Source of the DNA: Puia dinghuensis
GTDB lineage: Bacteria; Bacteroidota; Bacteroidia; Chitinophagales; Chitinophagaceae
Reading direction: 5' to 3'
DNA: 64,000 nucleotides
NCBI GenBank assembly: GCA_026225275.1
Contig: JAMFSL010000073.1
Span: forward strand, 1 to 64,000
A program made the position numbers and the translations under genes. Below the pieces are notes generated by a model, which saw only the letters and a program-made list of their open reading frames with translations, was not told the origin of the DNA and did not search any database. Shown here piece by piece: positions 1 through 8,426 of the stretch; within the stretch, counting starts at the first letter, position 1, and each line of letters starts with the position of its first letter.

Positions 1-123
1 ATTTATTCGCTCACTGGACGATCGGCGCAACGCCGTCGGTTGGATAATAGGAGCCGGATGCGGCGAGAGCCTCACGTCCGGTTCTGTGAGAACTTAGAGT
101 TGAAACACTTTAATTTACTCGTT
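1..123 (+). mobile_element. Group II intron, 3' end (domain V and probable domain VI); partial
   Basis: Positions 51-84 fold as a textbook 34-nt group II intron domain V. An 8-bp lower stem (GAGCCGGA with TCCGGTTC) includes the catalytic AGC triad. It is followed by the 2-nt CG bulge and an upper stem (TGCGGC with GCCTCA) capped by a GAGA tetraloop. A CGGCG-CAA-CGCCG hairpin sits at 23-35, just upstream. The stretch after domain V (about 85-123, ending near TTTACTCGTT) is a plausible domain VI, although its stem is imperfect and I cannot fix the splice junction exactly. The body of the intron and any reverse transcriptase lie left of the window. The ORF track runs through this RNA (reading REPHVRFCE), a familiar artefact of translating domain V. 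Confidence 0.88.
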
Positions 124-141
124 GATATGATGCATTCATTA

Positions 142-2160
142 ATGAACAACAAGTACAGGGCGGCGCTGCTGTCCTGTGCGTTGCTTTTTGGCGGCTGGGC
201 CGGGGCGCAGGTTGCGCCAGTTACACAGGTTGCGCCAGCTGCGCCGATGAAAGATTATCCGATACGGCCGGTGCCTTTTACAGCGGTGAAGCTGGATGAC
301 CATTTCTGGTTGCCGCGGATCGAGACCAACCGGGTGGTGACGATTCCTGCGAGTTTTGCCCGCTGTGAGAATACAGGCCGGGTCAAGAATTTCGAGATGG
401 CGGCTGTGCGAAAGGGGAAGTTCTGTACCAAGTATCCTTTTGACGATACGGATATTTATAAGACCATCGAAGGGGCTTCTTATTCGTTGGCCGTGCATCC
501 GGACCGTGTGCTGGCAAAGTATGTCGATTCGCTGATAACGATCGTCGGAAAGGCCCAGGAGCCAGATGGCTATTTATATACAGCGCGCACTATCGACTCG
601 CTGCATCCGCATCCCTGGTCCGGAATGGACCGGTGGGTGAAGGAGAATGAGCTTAGTCATGAATTGTATAACTCCGGGCATTTGTTCGAGGCTGCGAGTG
701 CGCATTATCTGGCGACGGGGGAGAGGCATTTTTTGGATATCGCGCTGAAGAATGCCGATCTGCTGGTGCGGACTTTTGGTCCGGACAAGCGGCATGTCGC
801 GCCGGGGCATGAGATAGTCGAAATGGGGCTGGTGCGGCTGTACCGGATCACGGGTCAAAAGGAATACCTGGACCTTGCCAAATTCTTCATTGACGAGCGG
901 GGGCACAGGGCGTATGATAGGAGTTCAACCGATGAGTGGAAGAATGGGATGTACTGGCAGGACGACGAACCCGTTGTCGACCAGGATGAGGCGGAGGGGC
1001 ATGCCGTGCGGGCTATGTACCTGTATTCCGGAATCGCCGATGTGGCTGCGCTGACGGGTGACACGATATATATCCATGCCATCGACAGGATATGGAATAA
1101 CATGGTCGGCAAGAAAATTTATGTGCAAGGGGGGATCGGTGCGGTTGGTAATGGGGAAAGGTTCGGTGCGGATTATGAACTGCCGAATACGACTGCTTAC
1201 AATGAGACCTGCGCATCGGTAGGAGAGGTTTTCTGGAACCAGCGAATGTTCTTACTACATGGAGATTCGAAGTATATCGATTTGCTGGAAAAGGTGCTGT
1301 ATAATGGATTGATCTCAGGTGTGGGGCTCGATGGGAAGTCCTTTTTTTATACCAATGCTATGCAGGTGGTGAAGGATTCCAGCTATCCGGATCTGGAGAA
1401 GACGAGGTCCGGATGGTTTGAGTGTTCGTGCTGTCCTACCAACATAGCTCGCTTTCTTCCTTCTTTGCCGGGGTATATTTATGCCGGGCAGGGGGACCGG
1501 TTATATGTGAATTTGTTCATTGCGGGGACGGCGGATGTGAAAATAGGAGGCAAGGCGGTGCGGATCACGCAGGTGAATGATTATCCGTGGAAGGGGGATC
1601 TGCATTTTACGGTGGATCCGGTTTCGCCGGTGCGGATGGATTTGCGGTTGAGATTGCCGGGATGGGTGCGGTCAGAGGCGATCCCTTCCGGCCTGTATGA
1701 ATATGTGCCGGGGATCTCCGGAGACGTGGTATTGAAGGTGAATGGAAAGGAAGTGGAATATAAGCAGGAGAAAGGATATGCGGTGATCGGGCGGACGTGG
1801 AAAAAAGGGGACCGGGTAGAACTCACGCTGCCGATGCCTGTCCGGGAAGTTGTCGCCAATGATTCGCTGAAAGATGACCTGGGCAAGGTAGCCCTGCAGC
1901 GAGGGCCGATCATGTATGCGGCGGAGTGGAAGGATAATGTGACTGAGGTGAGTAATATGGTGTTGCCTTCGATGGTGAAGTTATCGCCGGTGTTTGAGCC
2001 AGGATTGCTGCATGGGGTGATGGTGTTGAAGGGGGCGGTAGGGAAAAAAGATGGGGGTTCGGTGGAGATGACTGTAATACCTTATTGTGACTGGGCCAAT
2101 CGGGGAGAGGGGGAAATGAGGCTTTGGTTCCCGGTGGAGGGGGCTGCACATGTGGAGTAA
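142..2160 (+). CDS. GH127-family beta-L-arabinofuranosidase (DUF1680-type), secreted
   Basis: This is a glycoside hydrolase expected to release terminal beta-L-arabinofuranose from arabinose-containing glycans. After a signal peptide (MNNKYRAALL...GAQ) comes the (alpha/alpha)6-barrel region typical of DUF1680 proteins (AVKLDDHFW, ELYNSGHLFEA, GHAVRAMYLY). The family's zinc site is visible as NETC (Glu and Cys) and further on as ECSCC, whose CC pair corresponds to the catalytic and zinc-binding cysteines of the characterised enzyme HypBA1. A beta-sandwich follows at the C-terminus. The ORF track starts at 40 inside the intron. In-frame ATGs at 127, 130 and 142 are the realistic starts, and 142 gives the cleanest signal peptide. 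The next gene overlaps it by 11 bp. Substrate linkage is inferred from the family. Confidence 0.9.
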   Translation: MNNKYRAALLSCALLFGGWAGAQVAPVTQVAPAAPMKDYPIRPVPFTAVKLDDHFWLPRIETNRVVTIPASFARCENTGRVKNFEMAAVRKGKFCTKYPFDDTDIYKTIEGASYSLAVHPDRVLAKYVDSLITIVGKAQEPDGYLYTARTIDSLHPHPWSGMDRWVKENELSHELYNSGHLFEAASAHYLATGERHFLDIALKNADLLVRTFGPDKRHVAPGHEIVEMGLVRLYRITGQKEYLDLAKFFIDERGHRAYDRSSTDEWKNGMYWQDDEPVVDQDEAEGHAVRAMYLYSGIADVAALTGDTIYIHAIDRIWNNMVGKKIYVQGGIGAVGNGERFGADYELPNTTAYNETCASVGEVFWNQRMFLLHGDSKYIDLLEKVLYNGLISGVGLDGKSFFYTNAMQVVKDSSYPDLEKTRSGWFECSCCPTNIARFLPSLPGYIYAGQGDRLYVNLFIAGTADVKIGGKAVRITQVNDYPWKGDLHFTVDPVSPVRMDLRLRLPGWVRSEAIPSGLYEYVPGISGDVVLKVNGKEVEYKQEKGYAVIGRTWKKGDRVELTLPMPVREVVANDSLKDDLGKVALQRGPIMYAAEWKDNVTEVSNMVLPSMVKLSPVFEPGLLHGVMVLKGAVGKKDGGSVEMTVIPYCDWANRGEGEMRLWFPVEGAAHVE

Positions 2161-3703
2161 ACGGCGGACCTGGTTGTTCCGGGGGATAGCCCTGCTTTTA
2201 CCGGTGGTCATGCTGGTGGTGATGGAGATGCTGTTGCAATTATTTGGTTATGGTCATGATACGAGCTTGTTTGTCCGGTATCCGGATAACCGGGATTATT
2301 GGGTGATGAACAAATATGCTTCCGAACGTTATTTTTCCGACACCGTGAACGAGACCCATGGCAGCATCGAGCCTTTTGCGGTGTCGAAGGCGTCCGGCAT
2401 TTTTCGGATTTTTGTGTTAGGGGAGTCGACGACTGCGGGATATCCCTATTTTCATAATGGGTCATTTGATCGATGGCTGAAGTTTCGGTTGATGCACGAG
2501 CATCCTGATGTGCATTTCGAGGTCGTCAATGTTTCGTTGACGGCGGTCAATTCTTATACTGTGCTGGATTTTGGGAAGCAGGTAGTCGACTATCAGCCAG
2601 ATGCCGTTATGGTGTATGTCGGCCACAATGAGTATTATGGGGCGCTGGGTGTGGGGTCGACAAGCCGCATCGGGAACCGGCGGTGGTTGGTGAAGCTGTT
2701 GTTGATGTTGCGTCGATTGCGGTTGGTGCAGTTAATTGGGCGGCTGGTTTCGGGGTTTCGCCCTGGTGGCGGTGTTGGAGTGGATGCGCGGGAGAACTTG
2801 ATGCAGCGGATGGCGGCCCGGCAGCGGATCGGTTATGGGTCGGCGGATTATTATGCCGGGATCCGGCAGTTTCGGGATAATATGGAGGAGCTGTGCAGGG
2901 TGATGAAGGATGCCGGGGTTCCGGTTTTCCTGAGTACGTTGGTGAGTAATGAGCGGGATTGCAAGCCTTTTGTTGGTGGCTCTTCGGTATTTGCCTCAGG
3001 GGATAGTGCTTTTGCTGCGGGAAATTATGTTGCTGCGAGGCGGGACTATGATATGGCCCGGGATTCGGATATGCTGCGGTTTCGGGCGCCTTCGGCGATC
3101 AATGGGGAGATACGGGATCTGGTGGGGAAATTTCCTACGGTGCATTTGGTGGAGGCAGAGCGGCTTTTCGATAGCTGTTCGCCGCATGGGATTGTGGGGA
3201 ATACGACACTGCTGGAGCATGTGCATCCGAATCTTTTCGGATATGCGCTGTTGTCGGAGGCTTTCTATGAGGCCATAGAGAAGGCAGGGTTATTTAAAAG
3301 TAAGGGAGATCGGGGAGAGATAATGAGTTTAGAACAATTGTTGGAAAAGATGCCTATAACGGGTGTCGATTCTCTGAATGGGGAGTATACCATCATGATG
3401 CTGAAGACCAGATGGCCTTTCAATGAGCCGCTGCCTGCGGGATTCAAACGAGGCAATTCCGTAGGGGAGCAATTAGCCGGGGCCCTGGCGGTAGGGCGGA
3501 TCAGTTGGCTGGATGCGATGAATCAGCTGTTTCAATATAGTCAGCGGGTGGGTGATAAAAGAGCAGCTTTGCGGGCGGTAGAAGCTGTTTCGCTGGAATA
3601 TCCTGACAATGAGACTTACAAAATATTTGCGAGCAGGTTGTGCCTTGAGCTGGGCGATCGAAAGGGAGCGGATTTTTATTACCGGCTGACGAAGGAGCCG
3701 TAA
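2150..3703 (+). CDS. SGNH/GDSL-fold hydrolase with N-terminal membrane anchor and C-terminal TPR-like region
   Basis: A 517-residue protein with a transmembrane or signal-anchor helix (about residues 11-31). The SGNH core follows: GESTTAGYP carries the block I serine (about residue 93), GHNEYYG is block III (about 158-164), and EHVHPN (about 355-360) supplies the block V histidine with Glu in the position usually held by Asp. The last 150 residues are helical and TPR-like (AALRAVEAVSLEYPDNETYK). Such proteins are usually esterases or acyl hydrolases acting outside the inner membrane; the substrate is not known here. The ATG overlaps the end of the GH127 gene by 11 bp, so the two are probably translated together, and de-esterification of an arabinose-containing glycan is a reasonable guess. 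Confidence 0.8.
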   Translation: MWSKRRTWLFRGIALLLPVVMLVVMEMLLQLFGYGHDTSLFVRYPDNRDYWVMNKYASERYFSDTVNETHGSIEPFAVSKASGIFRIFVLGESTTAGYPYFHNGSFDRWLKFRLMHEHPDVHFEVVNVSLTAVNSYTVLDFGKQVVDYQPDAVMVYVGHNEYYGALGVGSTSRIGNRRWLVKLLLMLRRLRLVQLIGRLVSGFRPGGGVGVDARENLMQRMAARQRIGYGSADYYAGIRQFRDNMEELCRVMKDAGVPVFLSTLVSNERDCKPFVGGSSVFASGDSAFAAGNYVAARRDYDMARDSDMLRFRAPSAINGEIRDLVGKFPTVHLVEAERLFDSCSPHGIVGNTTLLEHVHPNLFGYALLSEAFYEAIEKAGLFKSKGDRGEIMSLEQLLEKMPITGVDSLNGEYTIMMLKTRWPFNEPLPAGFKRGNSVGEQLAGALAVGRISWLDAMNQLFQYSQRVGDKRAALRAVEAVSLEYPDNETYKIFASRLCLELGDRKGADFYYRLTKEP

Positions 3704-3722
3704 GGGGTCGCCGGCGGGAGTA

Positions 3723-5999
3723 TCAGAGCGTCACCTGCATCGTCAGGTAGAAGCTTCTTCCATCTGCGGGGATGATGCCGGGTCCGGGATAACTTTCCGC
3801 ACGGTGGGTATAATACTTTTGATTAGAAAGGTTGTTGATCGATGCCGACAGCAGGAAGATATGGTTGAATTTGTAATCGGCGGAGAGGTCCATCACCTCA
3901 TAAGAAGCTACTGGCCCATTAATACCGTTATTACTGGGTGTCGTGGCATCCGTGGCATCCCCGAACTGTTTTGCCGTGTAGGCGTACTGCCATGTTACGC
4001 TGAGTTTTTTTTGCTGAAAATTGATACCCGTCCTGAAGATGACAGGCGGTACGAATTCCACTTTTTTGTTTTCATACGCCGATACTTTGCTGTCTATATA
4101 CCGGGCATCGATGAAAGAAAAATTGGTGAAGATGGCCAGTTTCATTTTTGCCGCGCTGCCCCGGATCAGCCGCCAGATATCTACCTCTTCAAAAGATTCC
4201 ACGCCCAGGTTGCGGGATTTGGAGATATTCGTCGTGTACTGATAGGTGATCGAATTGCTGTCCGTCAGCCACACCGTGCCGATCCGATCGGCATAGTCGA
4301 TGGTGAAGAGGCTGAGGTCATAATGAAATATGTCGTTGACATGGCCCCGGATGCCGAGATCTGCCGAGTAGCCCTTCTCGTCTTTCAGGTTAGGGTCGAC
4401 ACGGAAATTGGGGTTGACAATGCTCATGTCGTTGAAATTAATCGCGCGGTAATTCTGCGAGATATTGCCGTAGAACTCCATCGATGCATTCTCGTCGTAG
4501 CTGAAACCGATCCCGCCAATGAGAAACGAGCGGTTGCTGAGACGATGTTCGGTTACCAACTGGTTGGAGATGACAGTGCCCGTATACATGCTGGAGAGGT
4601 CCTGCTGGGGGTTATTATAGAAGCCAGCTGCATTGGTCGAGATGTTCTCATACCGGCCACCCGGAATAATGCTGAGTTTGGAACCGATGCGAAAGATATT
4701 TTCCGCGAAGAGGGACAGGTTGTGATTGGGAAAGGTATAACGGGAGTAGCTGAGTGAATCGTATTCGTTGGATTTGTCGAAGGCGAAGTCCGATTTGGCG
4801 CCACCCGATCCTGCATTGCCGAGACCGATCTGTCTGTCCGTATAACCATCGTAGTAACGGAGACCGCCTAGCAGCACGAAGGGGTTGGAGGATCTTGTAT
4901 TATAGGTATAGATGAGACGGCTTTCGTTGCCCCTGTTCTTGTAGGCGTCCGTCGTATAGTTCCTGGGGCCGCCGGGATCGTTGACCGTATTGATGGCGCC
5001 TATGGCGGAGCGATCCGCGAGTAAGCCGAAAAACCTCGAGTTGAATTTAAGGTGATCCGTGATCGAATAGTCGATCAGTAATGCTTCCAGGTTCCAGTCG
5101 ACGCGGAACCAGTTGCGGGCCTTCGTCGATAGTCGAGGGTCTGTGGCGAACATGACATCATTGAGGCCGCCGGCCTGGTGTTCCAGGTAATCCATATGGG
5201 TGTATTCCGCCGTTACTGACAGCCGGGTAGTGGCCGCCAGCGTAGCCGAGAGATAACCCATGTTGACATTGAACTGGGAGTTAGGCCGCCAGCCGAGACC
5301 CGACTTGTGCTGATAAAAGGCGTAATACGTCAGTTTGCCGGTTTTGCCTCCGACGCTCGTTGAGGTGTTGAAAAAATTCCAGGTTCCGCCCGTCAGCCGG
5401 GTAACGATCTGTGGTGTGGTGTTGTCGCCGCCGCTTTTCATTTTAAAATTCAGGATACCGCCGAACTGGGTGCCATATTGAAGAGATGCCGCTCCGCGTA
5501 CAATTTCGATCCTATCCACTACTTCAGCGGGCGGGGTATAATAGCTTTCGGGGTAACCGAGTGCATCGGCACTGATGTCGTAGCCGTTTTGGCGGGTGTT
5601 GAAATTACTTACCCGGTTCGGGTCCAAACCCCTGCCGCCGATGGCGAGCTGCGTGCCTGCTCCGCCGTCATTTTCATAGATATTCAATCCCGCCACTTTC
5701 GAGTAGACCTGCCGGGCATTGTTGGTGGCGGTATTGGCGGTGATATCTTTCAGGACGATGACTTCGCTTTTCATACCGGCATAGATGCCTGCTCCGTCGA
5801 CGTCTTTGAGGCGGGTGATGCCGAAGGTACGTGCTGCGGCCTTTACTTTTACGGAGTCCAAAGTGGAGACACGGGGGATGGAGTCACGAGTCGGTGAGAA
5901 AGGGTGAGGTACGGGCGGTTGTTGTGCGACCGCGATCAGGGATAAGCTGGCGACCAATATGGTGAGGATGAACGATTTCATGAGGTGAGACGATTTCAT
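3723..5999 (-). CDS. TonB-dependent outer-membrane receptor (FecA-like)
   Basis: A TonB-dependent receptor of about 758 residues. It has a signal peptide (MKSFILTILVASLSLIAVAQ), a plug domain with typical motifs (GLNIYENDGGAGTQLAIGGRG, EVVDRIEIVRGAASLQYGTQFGG), a long 22-strand-type barrel and an aromatic-containing C-terminal strand (YLTMQVTL). It lacks the STN and carboxypeptidase-like domains of SusC proteins, so it resembles siderophore or metal receptors. I chose the ATG at 5999 because it overlaps the stop of the upstream HTTM gene as ATGA, a coupling signal. The ORF track starts seven codons earlier and an ATG at 5981 is also possible. It is the last gene of the DUF4856-imelysin-HTTM-receptor unit, which suggests iron or another metal as substrate. 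The ligand cannot be read from sequence. Confidence 0.9.
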   Translation of the reverse strand: MKSSHLMKSFILTILVASLSLIAVAQQPPVPHPFSPTRDSIPRVSTLDSVKVKAAARTFGITRLKDVDGAGIYAGMKSEVIVLKDITANTATNNARQVYSKVAGLNIYENDGGAGTQLAIGGRGLDPNRVSNFNTRQNGYDISADALGYPESYYTPPAEVVDRIEIVRGAASLQYGTQFGGILNFKMKSGGDNTTPQIVTRLTGGTWNFFNTSTSVGGKTGKLTYYAFYQHKSGLGWRPNSQFNVNMGYLSATLAATTRLSVTAEYTHMDYLEHQAGGLNDVMFATDPRLSTKARNWFRVDWNLEALLIDYSITDHLKFNSRFFGLLADRSAIGAINTVNDPGGPRNYTTDAYKNRGNESRLIYTYNTRSSNPFVLLGGLRYYDGYTDRQIGLGNAGSGGAKSDFAFDKSNEYDSLSYSRYTFPNHNLSLFAENIFRIGSKLSIIPGGRYENISTNAAGFYNNPQQDLSSMYTGTVISNQLVTEHRLSNRSFLIGGIGFSYDENASMEFYGNISQNYRAINFNDMSIVNPNFRVDPNLKDEKGYSADLGIRGHVNDIFHYDLSLFTIDYADRIGTVWLTDSNSITYQYTTNISKSRNLGVESFEEVDIWRLIRGSAAKMKLAIFTNFSFIDARYIDSKVSAYENKKVEFVPPVIFRTGINFQQKKLSVTWQYAYTAKQFGDATDATTPSNNGINGPVASYEVMDLSADYKFNHIFLLSASINNLSNQKYYTHRAESYPGPGIIPADGRSFYLTMQVTL

Positions 6000-7297
6000 G
6001 GTTGATAGGGGAGTATCCATTTTTTGGGTAAAAAGTTTTCCTGCTGGCGGGCGAGGTCGACAGTGCTGTCGATATAGAGCCGGCTGCCGCTGCCGTTCAA
6101 CGTGACATAGCTTTCGACGGTGACGATAGGGTCTTTGATGCCTTTGGCATCGTACGTGTCGTGCAGGTAGTGTGCGAACTGGAGGATCATGTCGGGTTGT
6201 GTCTGCATCATCCTTTCCTGCAAGGGCGTCAGGAATTGAGTATTGATCACTTCACCTCTCCGGCCGGTGCGGGCATCTTTGACATAGAAAAAGGCGGTGC
6301 CGGCTTTTTCCATCAGCATGACGCGCCAGGAAAAGCGATACCCTTCTTCCGTCCAGAATAATTTTCCGGGATAGAGGAGGTAACGAAAGGGAAGGGTTAG
6401 CTGCAGGCATATGTAGAGGGCCAGGATCGGGTAGAGCCAGTTCTTTTTTCGGGTTGTGAGACGGAGGGGGATCTGGGTTTCTTCCTTTTGGGGGATGTCG
6501 TCGGCGAAAAATATCACGGTGGCGGCGATCATGATATAGGGGAACATGCCGATCTTGAACAGTAGTCCGGTGAGTACATGAAAGAGAATGACGAAGATGT
6601 AGGCGATCCTTCTCGATGGCTTGTACAGGAGGAAGAAGCCGATCGTCAGATCAAAGAGGGCGCCGAACCAACTGAAGGCGTAGGCCACCCAGGTCTGCTT
6701 TAATAGCGGTCCGATCAGGGGCATGTGGTCGTTGGCGGGCAGCCAGAGTTTTAGTGGCATTGCCGCGAGCAGCCAATCGTAGTTTAGTTTGCTAAGGCCG
6801 GCACAAAAATAGACGAGGCAGAGCTGGGCCTGGAAGACGCGGATCATCCAGGCGGGGACATGGGTGATCTTGCTTTGTGGATGTCTCAGCACGTCCAGCG
6901 AGAAATAGCGATGGGCCGGTACCAGCATCAGCAGGAAGGTGATGAGGGTGACGAAATAATAATGGTTGAGGTAGTAGCTTTTATCCAGTAGTTCGACGTA
7001 GACAAAGCAGATAAAAAAAGTCACGATCGACGCCCTGTAGAAGAGGCCGATCGTGATAAGAATCGTTGTTAGCACCATCAATGCGAAGACGAGATACATG
7101 CCCGTTGCCGGGAGGGGGTGCACCCATTCGAACCCGTAAAAGGGGAAATAGAATTTTGGGACAATATAGAATTCCCGTACCCATCCCTTGGCGATGAAGC
7201 GGATCGTGCTGATGAGCATGATCAGGCCGAAGGCTATGCGAAGGACCGCCAGGGGCGCGATCGGGCGGGGTCTACTAATCTCCATCGTTGTCGCCAT
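5996..7297 (-). CDS. HTTM-domain integral membrane protein
   Basis: A 433-residue polytopic membrane protein with the arrangement of the HTTM (horizontally transferred transmembrane) family, the fold shared with vitamin K-dependent gamma-carboxylase. The first helix starts at PLAVLRIAFGL, and the conserved stretch FWGLSKLNYDW-type is seen here as FCAGLSKLNYDWLL. Several further helices precede a soluble C-terminal region of about 120 residues. No carboxylase activity should be assumed. It overlaps the end of the imelysin gene (23 bp from the first ATG, 11 bp from the second ATG at 7285) and is ATGA-coupled to the receptor downstream. The context therefore makes it the inner-membrane member of a putative metal-uptake unit. 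Confidence 0.83.
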   Translation of the reverse strand: MATTMEISRPRPIAPLAVLRIAFGLIMLISTIRFIAKGWVREFYIVPKFYFPFYGFEWVHPLPATGMYLVFALMVLTTILITIGLFYRASIVTFFICFVYVELLDKSYYLNHYYFVTLITFLLMLVPAHRYFSLDVLRHPQSKITHVPAWMIRVFQAQLCLVYFCAGLSKLNYDWLLAAMPLKLWLPANDHMPLIGPLLKQTWVAYAFSWFGALFDLTIGFFLLYKPSRRIAYIFVILFHVLTGLLFKIGMFPYIMIAATVIFFADDIPQKEETQIPLRLTTRKKNWLYPILALYICLQLTLPFRYLLYPGKLFWTEEGYRFSWRVMLMEKAGTAFFYVKDARTGRRGEVINTQFLTPLQERMMQTQPDMILQFAHYLHDTYDAKGIKDPIVTVESYVTLNGSGSRLYIDSTVDLARQQENFLPKKWILPYQP

Positions 7298-8408
7298 AAG
7301 TAATGAGTACGCCTAAAGCTGAGGGCATATCTGTTTTCAAGAGAGCGACCAGCTTCTGGCTTTCGTTGAAGGCTGCCTGGGCGGAAGCAGGGTTCGACTG
7401 GATCGTCTGAGACAATGGATCAGGCACGGCCTGCAGGTCCGTTACATCAAGGGTGAAGGCTGCCGTGATCGAGTCGCTGAGCAGGCCACCATTGTATTGT
7501 GCTTTTGCATTGACCAGGTAGGTGATCAGTCCCAGGCCGTTACCTTTTACGCTGTTGCCGAGAAAGATACCCTGTACCGCCTTCAATTGAGCGAGGGCCA
7601 ATTGGGCGGAGATTCCGCTATAATACGCTTCCACTTCCTGTGGCAGCACCGGGGAGGTGACGCCAACGGGGATCAGGCCGAGGGGGATGCCCAGGCGATC
7701 GTTCTTTAGGATTTCGAAATCCTGGTCCATCGAATTGATCAATAATCCCAGTGAACTGGAGACACTATTACCCGAGCCGGTGATGAACGTATTGATGTAA
7801 TTGCTGCCGCTGGCCGACCAGGCGGTGAGTACGGCATTCGACTCCGTCTTGATATCGGCTGACACCGCTGCGAGGTAGCTTTTCCGGTTAGCCGCTTCGG
7901 CATCCGACGTATAGTTAGTCAGGGTATTGCCGCCGGCGCCGAACAGGAGATAGTCCAGTGCGGGGAAGCCTTTGGCGGCCGTGTTGGCGAAAGTATTGAC
8001 ATTGTCGCTGTTGATCCGGATGTTGCTGTCGATCAGTGTAGCGTTAGTTGGCCACACGTTGAGGGCGGACAGCACGGGCTGGTTAGTCGAAGCCGGACCG
8101 AAGTAATCATATTCCGAAGCGGATTGCCAGGCGACATAGGCTGTCTTAAAGAGGGCCTGGACATTCCCGAGTTTCGTGGCATTCGGGCTGCTGTTAAAGT
8201 CGCCGATCGAAGAATCCAGGGAATTGACTGCGGTGGCCAGCTGCTGGTAAGACGGCAGGATAATGTTCTCGCCTAAGTTCACCAGGATAGAATCGCTGTT
8301 GCCGGCGGTGGTGGAGTTGCTGCCGGATTTGGAGCTACTCTTACTGCAATTAATGGACAGGATGGTGACTGCGGCGCCCGTGAGAAATAATATTACGATA
8401 CGTTGCAT
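7275..8408 (-). CDS. Imelysin-family lipoprotein (IrpA/EfeO-like)
   Basis: A 377-residue lipoprotein: the lipobox SINC is followed by a Ser-rich linker, then a largely helical imelysin (peptidase M75) domain. Characterised relatives are periplasmic or outer-membrane proteins linked to iron uptake, with a GxHxxE motif. Here the corresponding stretch reads GFPALDYLLFG (about 7938-7970), so the His and Glu are replaced by Pro and Asp. This GxPxxD form suggests altered metal binding, or a scaffold or partner role. It lies 18 bp after the DUF4856 gene and overlaps the HTTM gene. Direct evidence is the fold-typical motifs; function is inferred from the neighbours. Confidence 0.85.
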   Translation of the reverse strand: MQRIVILFLTGAAVTILSINCSKSSSKSGSNSTTAGNSDSILVNLGENIILPSYQQLATAVNSLDSSIGDFNSSPNATKLGNVQALFKTAYVAWQSASEYDYFGPASTNQPVLSALNVWPTNATLIDSNIRINSDNVNTFANTAAKGFPALDYLLFGAGGNTLTNYTSDAEAANRKSYLAAVSADIKTESNAVLTAWSASGSNYINTFITGSGNSVSSSLGLLINSMDQDFEILKNDRLGIPLGLIPVGVTSPVLPQEVEAYYSGISAQLALAQLKAVQGIFLGNSVKGNGLGLITYLVNAKAQYNGGLLSDSITAAFTLDVTDLQAVPDPLSQTIQSNPASAQAAFNESQKLVALLKTDMPSALGVLITYGDNDGD

Positions 8409-8426
8409 ACGTATGGGATTAATAAA

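Noticed and set aside
40-141. N-terminal extension of ORF 40-2160 (MDNRSRMRREPHVRFCE...).
   Set aside because: This reads through group II intron domain V; the REPHVRFCE peptide is a known translation artefact of that RNA.
3804-4757. 317-residue plus-strand ORF opposite the TonB-dependent receptor.
   Set aside because: Shadow of the receptor gene: no family motifs, and the minus-strand frame has clear plug and barrel signatures.
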